Source: Patescibacteria group bacterium
GTDB lineage: Bacteria > Patescibacteriota > Minisyncoccia > Minisyncoccales > PEYH01
Direction: 5' to 3'
Length of the DNA: 47,103 bases
Assembly: GCA_018817645.1 (NCBI GenBank)
Contig: JAHITK010000002.1
Location: forward strand, 1-47,103
The notes under the pieces were generated by a model. That model was given only the letters and a program-made list of their open reading frames with translations, was not told the origin of the DNA and searched no databases. The first letter of the stretch is position 1; every line of letters begins with the position of its first letter. This document shows, one piece after another, positions 1 to 6,582 of the stretch. The translations under genes and the position numbers were made by a program.

Positions 1-12
1 TGTATCAATTTT

Positions 13-1512
13 TCAACCTTCCGCAGGTTCGGCGAAAGTTTCCGGTTCTTTTATTTCCAGCAGTTTTTTCTTCCGCGCGTTATATTCGGCTTCTATGATT
101 TTTCTCTCCCGCAGATAATTTTTGCCGATTTCGCACTCCGCGATTTCTCCGGCAAATTCGTCTTCATCCGTTTCCGCCAGTTCGTGCGGCGGCGGCTGGT
201 CAATCGTCTGTATGGCGATCACCCCGCCGTCAATCTTATTTTTAATGAAGCAGACGCGGGGGTGAAGTTCCTGAAGGACTTTGATGTATTCTTCCCAGCC
301 CGGCGGGGTAGCGTAGATTGACGCGAGCGATTCTTTGGCCAAGATGTTGGCATCGTCCCGCGAGATTCGGAAATACGCCTGAAGTCCGCAGTTGGAAAGT
401 ATGGTGGCGCGCAGGGGCGGGGGCAGTTGCGCGAGGTTTTGGTGGGCGAGGATAAGCGCGAGTTTGTATTTGCCCGCTTCGGCCAGCATGGTGCTGAACG
501 ATTCGGTCGCAAAGTTTTGAAACTCGTCTATGTATAAATAAAATCTTTGCCGTTTTGATTCCGGCAAGTCGGTGCGGGAAAACGCCGCCGCCTGTATCTT
601 GGCGAGAAGCAAAGAGCCCAAAAGGTCGGCGTTGCCTTTCAATCTTCCTTTGTCCAGTTTGACGAGTAAGATTTTCCCCTCGTCCATCACTTCCCGCAGA
701 TTGAAAGAGCTTTTGGGCGAGGAAAGCATTTGGCGCAAATTATCGTCAAACAAAAAAGCGTCCACTTTATTGAGGGTGGATTCCATCCACTCGTCTTGCG
801 TGTTCACGCGCAAAGAATTGAAACGCTCAAAATATTCTCGGCAACCGGCGTGATTAACTTTTTCCAAAACTTTGCGCCGCACCAGCGAATCGGTCAGGAA
901 GGGGTGGAGTTCGGCGAGCGTCAGATTGTTTTCAACGAGCGCAATCAAAGTATTTTTCAAAAGATGTTCCATTCTCGCGCCCCAAGAGTCTTTCCATATT
1001 TTCTTGAACGCTTCGGTGAGCTCGCTTGCTACCCGCGCCGAAGATTCCCCGTGTGTCTTTTCCAGCGGATTAAAGGCGACAGTGCGGTTTTCGTCCGTCG
1101 GGTCAATCAAAACAACTTTTCCTTGGACAAACTCTTGCGAGCGGCCGGAGCAAAGCCATAAATAACCTTTGACATCTTCCGTGAGGTCGCCGTGCGGGTC
1201 AATCACCCCGAAGCCCAAGCCGTTTTTAATGTCCTGTTCAATGAGCGATTCCAAGAATTTCGTTTTGCCGCTTCGGGTTGCCCCGACAATATAAAAATGC
1301 GCGTCGCGGTGCGATTGCTTCACGCCTTTTAGCTGGGTAACTTCGCTTCCGGTTTCGTCGTCTTCGCCATCAGCCCAGCCCAAAGCCAGCTCGTCCGGAT
1401 TGGGCGGGCGTTGACGGACAACGGGTTCTCCTTTTTTCTCCGTCCAAAGCGGCAAAACTTTCTTTCGCTGGCCGACAAAAAACCGCATAAATTTTTGGAA
1501 GCGGCTCTCCAT
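13..1512 (-). CDS. TraD/VirD4-like type IV secretion coupling ATPase
   Basis: The 499-residue protein has a P-loop GATRSGKT near residue 77, a DPHGD motif shortly after it, and a Walker B-like stretch LYIDEFQNF in the middle. This arrangement is typical of the TraD/VirD4/HerA-related DNA-pumping ATPases used in conjugation. A Gln in AHQNLAQLP follows, as in this family. No N-terminal membrane helices are visible; the first residues are basic (MESRFQKFMRFFVGQRKK), so it may be membrane-associated through a partner. The start is an ATG, with the stop TGA close to the window edge. It lies 3 bp downstream of the membrane-anchored gene and in line with a replication-relaxation gene, which fits a plasmid- or ICE-derived mobilisation module. 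The exact subfamily is not settled. Confidence 0.8.
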   Translation of the reverse strand: MESRFQKFMRFFVGQRKKVLPLWTEKKGEPVVRQRPPNPDELALGWADGEDDETGSEVTQLKGVKQSHRDAHFYIVGATRSGKTKFLESLIEQDIKNGLGFGVIDPHGDLTEDVKGYLWLCSGRSQEFVQGKVVLIDPTDENRTVAFNPLEKTHGESSARVASELTEAFKKIWKDSWGARMEHLLKNTLIALVENNLTLAELHPFLTDSLVRRKVLEKVNHAGCREYFERFNSLRVNTQDEWMESTLNKVDAFLFDDNLRQMLSSPKSSFNLREVMDEGKILLVKLDKGRLKGNADLLGSLLLAKIQAAAFSRTDLPESKRQRFYLYIDEFQNFATESFSTMLAEAGKYKLALILAHQNLAQLPPPLRATILSNCGLQAYFRISRDDANILAKESLASIYATPPGWEEYIKVLQELHPRVCFIKNKIDGGVIAIQTIDQPPPHELAETDEDEFAGEIAECEIGKNYLRERKIIEAEYNARKKKLLEIKEPETFAEPAEG

Positions 1513-1515
1513 AAA

Positions 1516-2262
1516 TTATGAAAGATTTAAGAAACCCTCGGTGTGCTTGTCCACTTTGGAGAAGTCCAAGTTGAGGTCGTTCATCATTTCCTCCAGCGCG
1601 GCCAAGACGACATTGTGGGCGGTGGTGATGTATGCGCCGAGTTCTTCCTTGTCGTCCATTGTCATATCCTCCGGCCGGACGCGAATCGGCACGGGCTTAC
1701 CGGCTATCTTTTCGTTTAGCCGCTGGGCCAGCATTTTACCGAGCGTTTTGGAAAGCATTTGCGGCGCGCGCATCGCGCGAGGCATGGCGTCCCTGTCCGC
1801 CTTATTGATAGCCCGCAACTTTCCCATAATTCTCCCCGGCAAGGCGACGGTAAGATACCACGACGCCTTAAGCTGTCCGGCACGGTCAATCGCGCCGATA
1901 AACATCTCGTAGTCGGGGTAGCGTTGGTGGCGCATGGTAACAAACTCGTATCTCTTGTCGCCAAAGGTGTAATTTGACTGGCCCAAAGACGCCTCTTTGC
2001 GGGCAAAGACCACATCCGGCAAGTTTTGGGCTTGAAGTTTGGTGGAGACGGATTTCAAGAGTTCCTCGCCCTTGCCGCCCATACCGAGTATGATTTGCGA
2101 CCACTCCTCCACGATGTTGTTTTCGTTAATGACCGATATTCCCTTGCCGAGACCTCCCGCTTTGGCGTTCAAACTGAAAAGAGGCGGAATCTTTTTTTTC
2201 CGCCGCAAGTAGATGTAGCCGCCGATGGCGATAATAACAATCCAAAAAATTAAATTTCCCAT
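1516..2262 (-). CDS. Membrane-anchored protein of unknown function in mobilisation module
   Basis: I do not recognise this 248-residue protein. Residues about 4-20 form a hydrophobic helix (IFWIVIIAIGGYIYL) followed by a basic RRKKK stop-transfer run, so it is probably a single-pass protein with the bulk in the cytoplasm. The rest is soluble, mixed alpha/beta and basic, with no obvious catalytic motif. Its stop is 3 bp from the ATPase start and both read the same way, so the two are almost certainly co-transcribed. A natural guess is a membrane partner for the ATPase, which lacks its own membrane helices. That is inference from position only. Confidence 0.6.
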   Translation of the reverse strand: MGNLIFWIVIIAIGGYIYLRRKKKIPPLFSLNAKAGGLGKGISVINENNIVEEWSQIILGMGGKGEELLKSVSTKLQAQNLPDVVFARKEASLGQSNYTFGDKRYEFVTMRHQRYPDYEMFIGAIDRAGQLKASWYLTVALPGRIMGKLRAINKADRDAMPRAMRAPQMLSKTLGKMLAQRLNEKIAGKPVPIRVRPEDMTMDDKEELGAYITTAHNVVLAALEEMMNDLNLDFSKVDKHTEGFLNLS

Positions 2263-2382
2263 ATAAGATTTTATTAAACAACGACTTAATTATTAGGCCG
2301 CCCGACCTTGCGACCTTTATTGACTTGATTTAATTTTACCTTATTCCGATAAAATTGTCCCTCGTTTGGTGGCGTTGAAAGT

Positions 2383-3078
2383 TTATTGATTATATCGTCC
2401 GAAGAACTTTTGGAATTTTTCGCTGGTAAACGCTGGGTTGATTTTAGATATATCCTTCGGCAAATTTTCCGCGAGGTCGTGCGTGCCGAAAAGCTCGCTG
2501 TCATACCAAAATTGGTATCCGTTTCTGACCCGCTCGTCGTGGAGCACTTCCGGGACAAAACCAGTGTCGTTTATCAAATTAAATCTCAAAAGGGCTTTGG
2601 TGAATTCCTCGTCTTTATGCCTGACCAAAATTAGGAACAAACTGGCGAGCGCGTTTAAGGTGTTGGCCAAGTTCGCTTTGGTGTAGTGCTCAATGCGGTT
2701 GTGTTTCAAACTGCTATACACTTTCCACCAGCCCTCCGCCTCGCGGTAGCCGTCATACGGCGAAATAACTTTGAGGGGATAGACATACACCGCAACGCGC
2801 GAATCAATTATTGATTCTTTGGTAAGCAGGTGCTTTTCAAAATCGTCTATGTTCAGCTCGTGAGTTTTCTTTGCCGCGTTCTTTCCGACAATATGCCGCG
2901 CCACGGAATCAACCATACCGCTTACATCCAAAAACAACCCCACAAGTTCCGGCGACCACGCTTTTTCGTTTTCCGGCGTAAGCGGAAGCACGCGCAAAAA
3001 CTCCTCAAACTTCTTTTCAAAAATTTGATAGCTTCTAAATATAAATTCTACATCTTCGGGTTTCCAATTAGTTCCCAT
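2383..3078 (-). CDS. HEPN-like helical protein, function unknown
   Basis: This 231-residue protein appears almost entirely helical. The central part reads WWKVYSSLKHNRIEHY and continues into a long hydrophobic helix (NTLNALASLFLIL). The W..Y..LKH.R pattern followed by a NALA.LF.L helix resembles uncharacterised HEPN-fold families, with NRIEH as a possible short R-x-x-H motif. I cannot confirm nuclease activity, because the spacing is shorter than the classical R-x4-6-H. It lies between the replication-relaxation gene (19 bp upstream) and the membrane-anchored gene (about 120 bp downstream), on the same strand. It could be a defence or toxin-type cargo of the element, or a structural helper. 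The start is the ATG at the track position. Confidence 0.5.
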   Translation of the reverse strand: MGTNWKPEDVEFIFRSYQIFEKKFEEFLRVLPLTPENEKAWSPELVGLFLDVSGMVDSVARHIVGKNAAKKTHELNIDDFEKHLLTKESIIDSRVAVYVYPLKVISPYDGYREAEGWWKVYSSLKHNRIEHYTKANLANTLNALASLFLILVRHKDEEFTKALLRFNLINDTGFVPEVLHDERVRNGYQFWYDSELFGTHDLAENLPKDISKINPAFTSEKFQKFFGRYNQ

Positions 3079-3097
3079 ATATTTTTATTTTATCACT

Positions 3098-3955
3098 TTA
3101 CTCAAAAAAAGAATGCTTGTCGCTATCTTTGGCCGATAACCATATCGGCGACAATATCGTTGCCGGATTTTTCAAAGAATAATCTTTTTCGCAAGCAAAA
3201 AGAAACAGCCCGCTCCCCGTCTTTTTCGCGTCCGCGCTCTTGGTCGTTGTCCGCAGATTGTCTTTCCTCCCTTCGGTGTCGGCGACGGTCAAGACGCGGA
3301 AGTTTTCCAAACGCAAATGGGCGTTGTAGGTTTTCTCGGCATACCAAGTCCAGTAGGCGCGCATTTTGGCGAGGAAGCGGTGATGGTTCATGGTGGAGCG
3401 GTCGGCTTCCAAAAAGAAATGCCATTGCTTGCCTCCGAGCTTCATCGTGAAAAATCCGTCCGGCACTACGGCGGGCGTTTTGCCTTTTATTGTGAGTTCG
3501 TCTTTAAGGTCATATCCCTGAAGCCAGCGCGAAATACTCCCGCCCCGCTTCTGAAGGGCCAGCGTCAAAACGGCGCGGAATTGAGAAACCATCAAAGCGT
3601 GGGCAAGATTGGGGGACGCGATTTTAGCATTGAGCCGGGACCAGCTTTTTACGGCGCGCTCCTCCGCAAAGGCCAGCTGTGCGCCTTTTTTGCCGAGGGC
3701 ATAGACGAGATAATCGGAAGGCAGGTTGATGAGGGTCTGCGACTCCGGACGCTCCACATAGCCCAGATGATAAAGATAGCGCAGTCTTCGCTGAAGGTTG
3801 CGGTGGCCTCCGGGGTGTAAGGCCATGATTTGCTCGGTGTTCAGAAAACGAAACGAGGCCAGATCACGGAGGAGCGCGACGTCGCGGGGTTGTATGCGCA
3901 GTAGGCCGGGCGGCGACTCACTGCGGATGAACTTTTTATGTTTATGCTCTGCCAT
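3098..3955 (-). CDS. Replication-relaxation family protein (winged helix)
   Basis: The 285-residue protein begins with a basic tail, followed by a winged-helix-like stretch at about residues 20-75 (RDVALLRDLASFRFLNTEQI, then a basic RNLQRRLRYLYHLGYV recognition segment). The remainder carries a conserved-looking core with PDGFFTM and FFLEADRSTM, which matches the layout of the replication-relaxation (MobC-like) family. Family members are found on plasmids and integrated elements and are thought to act in relaxation or initiation at a DNA origin. It is the first gene of the minus-strand module and borders the non-coding inverted-repeat region, a good place for its DNA target. Start is ATG. Confidence 0.7.
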   Translation of the reverse strand: MAEHKHKKFIRSESPPGLLRIQPRDVALLRDLASFRFLNTEQIMALHPGGHRNLQRRLRYLYHLGYVERPESQTLINLPSDYLVYALGKKGAQLAFAEERAVKSWSRLNAKIASPNLAHALMVSQFRAVLTLALQKRGGSISRWLQGYDLKDELTIKGKTPAVVPDGFFTMKLGGKQWHFFLEADRSTMNHHRFLAKMRAYWTWYAEKTYNAHLRLENFRVLTVADTEGRKDNLRTTTKSADAKKTGSGLFLFACEKDYSLKNPATILSPIWLSAKDSDKHSFFE

Positions 3956-4451
3956 ATCATTATATGTCCATTATACCAGCTCCGGCCTATTCCCCGAAGG
4001 CCTCCGCCCTCTTTATCCACCCACCCCCACCACTTTTTCATCGGTTTTAGGATTTTCGCGCTCCCTAAGGCGGAGGCCGAAGGGGAATTGCGCAGACAGC
4101 CCCGCGCAGAGAAAAGAAGCCCCGAAGTCCCGCCAGCAGGCGGGACGGAGGGGCTACCAACTTGTCAAACACCACCACACGCCCCAAACAAAAAGAGCGA
4201 GCGAAGTAGGGGTTGGAATTGGCAAGGGACAAAGCGGTGAAAGTCCAGCATTTGAAGGCATTAACCGCATTTCTTGCCTAGTCGTTCAGAGCAGAACAGA
4301 ATAACTACCTGAATAACTAGGTAAACTCTGGTCAAGGTCAGGATTTTTTGCTAAAGTAAATACAAGCGGTGTTGTAAATACGCACCAATAGACATTGCTG
4401 GGGCATTTTTTGTTCCAAAATGACAAAAATCGTCCAAAAACTCCAAAAAAC
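3956..4451. other. Non-coding border region with a long inverted repeat
   Basis: There is no convincing gene here; the track ORFs have low-complexity translations. It holds a near-perfect 20-bp inverted repeat (ATTCCCC..CCTCCGCC at 3989-4008 and its complement at 4069-4088, differing only in the central 3-5 bases) around about 60 bp of C-rich sequence. Downstream is a nested hairpin at 4118-4155, then plain sequence with a short TACCT/AGGTA repeat near 4305-4322. The region separates the minus-strand mobilisation genes from plus-strand chromosomal-type genes. It may be an origin, a transfer site or an element boundary, but none of these is shown by the sequence alone. Confidence 0.5.
4118..4155. 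repeat. Nested GC-rich hairpin
   Basis: AGCCCC pairs with GGGGCT on the outside, and inside it TCCCGCC pairs with GGCGGGA around a 4-base AGCA loop. The inner part belongs to the same CCCGCC/GGCGGG palindrome type seen at several other places in the window. No T-run follows, so a terminator role is unlikely. Confidence 0.6.
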
Positions 4452-4481
4452 TTGACAAAAGGGGGGCAAAAATGATATGAT
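4452..4481 (+). promoter_or_regulatory. Sigma-70-type promoter for the 3D-domain gene
   Basis: A perfect -35 TTGACA is followed by an 18-bp spacer and the -10 TATGAT, which also has the TGn extension just upstream. The start codon of the 3D-domain gene is 33 bp downstream of the -10. This is one of the clearest promoters in the window. Confidence 0.7.
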
Positions 4482-4514
4482 ATAGGCAGATTTCGAAAAT
4501 GGATAAATAAATAT

Positions 4515-5021
4515 ATGAGAATTAAAATTCAAGGATACATTGAATTTTTTATTATCTGGAGCGTTGTTGGCGGGGTGGTTTTCTCCTTGTCAGGCGCTTT
4601 GGCTGCTTCTCAGGACAATTCTTTGCCTGATGATTATTTTGAGTCAGAAGGCGCTTTGGCATTAGTCCAAGGAAATAGCGTTATTTCTAACACAGAGCAT
4701 TATCTGACAGAGCCAAGGGCTGTAGATTCAAAGATAATTAAGGTTGTTGTTACTGCTTATTCTTCTTGCCCCACTGAAACCGATGACGACCCTTATATCA
4801 CTGCTTCCGGCGCCTGGGTCCATGATGGCGTGGCAGCTGCGAATTTTCTTCCTTTCGGGACAGAAATAAGGATTCCGGAGATATATGGAGACAAGATTTT
4901 TGTTATTGAGGATAGGATGCACCCTCGGAAAACGAGGCAAGTGGATATTTGGTTCTCTTCCAAGCAAGGAGCTCTTGACTTTGGGGCACGCTACAGCTAC
5001 ATAGAAGTTTTAGAGATTTAA
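4515..5021 (+). CDS. Secreted 3D-domain protein (putative cell-wall lytic enzyme)
   Basis: A 168-residue protein with an N-terminal hydrophobic segment (about residues 10-32, ending ALAAS), probably a signal peptide or anchor. The C-terminal half is a 3D domain: VVVTAYSSCPTETDDDPYITASG, then the FLPFGTEIRIPEIYGDKIFVIEDRM core and a final VDIWFSS. The three aspartates that name this double-psi-barrel family can be read in the ..DDDP, ..EDRM and ..VDIW segments. Family members are related to the catalytic domain of MltA and to Rpf2/YabE proteins, and are thought to cleave peptidoglycan. The gene stands alone, with a strong promoter upstream and a bidirectional hairpin downstream. Confidence 0.8.
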   Translation: MRIKIQGYIEFFIIWSVVGGVVFSLSGALAASQDNSLPDDYFESEGALALVQGNSVISNTEHYLTEPRAVDSKIIKVVVTAYSSCPTETDDDPYITASGAWVHDGVAAANFLPFGTEIRIPEIYGDKIFVIEDRMHPRKTRQVDIWFSSKQGALDFGARYSYIEVLEI

Positions 5022-5041
5022 ATTGATATTTGACCGAATTA

Positions 5042-5092
5042 GAAAAGCAAAAAATCGTCCTTCGACAAGCTCAGGGCGATTTTTTGCTTTTC
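5042..5092. terminator. Bidirectional terminator with REP-like core
   Basis: A perfect 16-bp stem (GAAAAGCAAAAAATCG and its complement CGATTTTTTGCTTTTC) has A-runs on one side and T-runs on the other, so it can stop transcription from both sides. It lies between the plus-strand 3D gene and the minus-strand tRNA-Leu. The loop region holds CCTTCGACAAGCTCAGG, a motif related to one found again near 9730-9750. Confidence 0.75.
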
Positions 5093-5102
5093 GGCATCGC
5101 GG

Positions 5103-5186
5103 TGCCGAGGGTGGGAGTTGAACCCACACGCCATCGCTGGCACATCCCCCTCAAAGATGCGAGTCTGCCTATTCCTCCACCTCGGC
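5103..5186 (-). tRNA. tRNA-Leu (anticodon GAG)
   Basis: Read on the minus strand, the acceptor stem GCCGAGG pairs with CCTCGGC. The anticodon arm is CATCT-TTGAGGG-GGATG, giving GAG. A long variable arm is present (as in class II Leu tRNAs), and the T arm contains GTTCAA. The discriminator is A, and the gene is followed by CCG, so the CCA end is not encoded. Confidence 0.92.
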
Positions 5187-5188
5187 TT

Positions 5189-5665
5189 TCAACTAACAGC
5201 ACCCCCTTCTTTATTTTCGTTTTCCAGCTCTTGCGTTGAACTTTCTCCGTTCTCAACGGGCATCGGCGTTTCTTCCACAGAAATCTCGGGCATAAATTTT
5301 TTGGCTTTGAGCCGCGCTTTTCTGCCACTGGCCCGGCGAAGATAAAAGAGTTTGGCTCTCTTCACCCTTCCTCTTCTTACCACCTCTATTTTTTTGATAG
5401 TAGGGGAAAAAACAGGGAAGATTCTTTCTACTCCTATTCTGTCTATTACCCTTCTTACCGTGATGGTGGCGCCGATTTCCCGGTTTCTTCTTTTTGCCAA
5501 GACCACGCCTTCAAAAACCTGTATTTTTTCTTTTCCTTCTCCATTTTTTGAGGAGTCGGAATCCGGGATGATTTGATAGACCTTAACCGTATCGCCGGGT
5601 CGGATATCCGGGATTGATTTCGCTTCTTGCTCTTGGTCTGTTGTTGTTTCGTTTTCTGGTGTCAT
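5189..5665 (-). CDS. rplS: 50S ribosomal protein L19
   Basis: The core is typical of bL19: [13 protein letters not shown] near residue 20, [12 protein letters not shown], the [22 protein letters not shown] stretch and [16 protein letters not shown]19 sits at the interface of the 30S and 50S subunits. The usual length is about 115 residues; this one is 158, with about 18 extra residues at the N terminus and an acidic C-terminal tail ([22 protein letters not shown]). The ATG overlaps the stop of the upstream pseudouridine synthase by 4 bp (ATGA), so translation is probably coupled. The tRNA-Leu gene begins 2 bp after the stop. Confidence 0.95.
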   Translation of the reverse strand: MTPENETTTDQEQEAKSIPDIRPGDTVKVYQIIPDSDSSKNGEGKEKIQVFEGVVLAKRRNREIGATITVRRVIDRIGVERIFPVFSPTIKKIEVVRRGRVKRAKLFYLRRASGRKARLKAKKFMPEISVEETPMPVENGESSTQELENENKEGGAVS

Positions 5666-6345
5666 AGATTTTGTAATAATTGTTTCAAGTCGTCGGGCAA
5701 GGGAGAAGAAAATGTTTTTTCCTCGCCATTTACTAATTTAATTGTTAGCTCGCTGGCATGAAGGAATTGTCTTTTTAATCCCTTCGGCGCGGTCTGATTC
5801 TTAAATGAATACAGCTTGTCTCCTGATATCGGGTGTCCAATGCGGGACAGGTGAACTCTTATTTGATGTTTTCTACCCGTCTTGGGGATTGTCTCTACCA
5901 AACTATAGCCGTTATATCTTTTTATAACCTTCCAAAAGGTTTCTGCTAATCTCGGTCCTGATTTTTTTGATTCAGGACCTGCTGACAGAGATGCTTGTTG
6001 TTTGATTCCGTCTTTGCTTCTGCCAATAAGTGTTTTTATTACTCCCTCTTTCTCCTTTATTTCTCCAGCCACCAAAGCAATATACTTTTTATGCACCTCT
6101 CTTGTTCTAAACTGTTTTTGAAAAAAAGACAAGGCAGGATTGTTTTTTGCCACTAACAACAGCCCGGAAGTGTCTTTGTCCAAGCGGTGAATTAACCCAT
6201 ATCTTGGCGGCTCGCCGACATTTTCAAGTTCAGGATTAGCTTGCGTCAATTCAGCCATCAATCCGGAATTATTATCTGAAAAAACAGCAATCCCGGCTGG
6301 TTTGTCCAAAACTATAATATTTTCATCTTCATAAATAGTTTTCAT
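5662..6345 (-). CDS. RluA-family pseudouridine synthase
   Basis: The 227-residue protein has the RluA signature [16 protein letters not shown] (about residues 53-68), whose Asp is the catalytic nucleophile that converts uridine to pseudouridine in rRNA or tRNA. The N terminus [15 protein letters not shown] and the C-terminal [16 protein letters not shown] block are also standard. There is no N-terminal S4 domain, so it is a short form closer to RluA/RluC-type catalytic cores than to full RluD, and the target site cannot be named. It overlaps rplS by 4 bp and is the upstream partner in a two-gene operon. Confidence 0.9.
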   Translation of the reverse strand: MKTIYEDENIIVLDKPAGIAVFSDNNSGLMAELTQANPELENVGEPPRYGLIHRLDKDTSGLLLVAKNNPALSFFQKQFRTREVHKKYIALVAGEIKEKEGVIKTLIGRSKDGIKQQASLSAGPESKKSGPRLAETFWKVIKRYNGYSLVETIPKTGRKHQIRVHLSRIGHPISGDKLYSFKNQTAPKGLKRQFLHASELTIKLVNGEEKTFSSPLPDDLKQLLQNL

Positions 6346-6389
6346 AGTGCTGGGGCAGATTGAGCCGATTTTGCCATGAGATTGTCGAA

Positions 6390-6465
6390 TGGTGGGCGAG
6401 AGAGGATTTGAACCCCCGACCTGCCGCGTGTAAGGCGGATGCTCTGGCCACTGAGCTACTCGCCC
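6390..6465 (-). tRNA. tRNA-Val (anticodon TAC)
   Basis: Minus strand: acceptor GGGCGAG/CTCGCCC, D arm AGCTC..GAGC, anticodon loop CTTACAC giving TAC, and T arm GGGGGTTCAAATCC. The first pair of the anticodon stem is a mismatch but the other four pair. The CCA end is encoded (6390-6392). Confidence 0.92.
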
Positions 6466-6510
6466 TTCATCCTCTCAACTTTTTCTTTAAGAAAAGTTAG
6501 GATGGCAATG

Positions 6511-6582
6511 TGGGCACGGTTGGACTCGAACCAACAACCTCGGCCTTATAAGGACCTTGCTCCGCCATTGAGCTACGTGCCC
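6511..6582 (-). tRNA. tRNA-Ile (anticodon TAT)
   Basis: Minus strand: acceptor GGGCACG/CGTGCCC, D arm GCTC..GAGC, anticodon loop CTTATAA giving TAT, T arm GTTGG-TTCGAGT-CCAAC, discriminator A; CCA is not encoded. A TAT anticodon reads AUA directly, whereas most bacteria use a CAT anticodon modified by TilS. The 5' end overlaps the last codons of ftsH by 10 bp. Confidence 0.88.
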
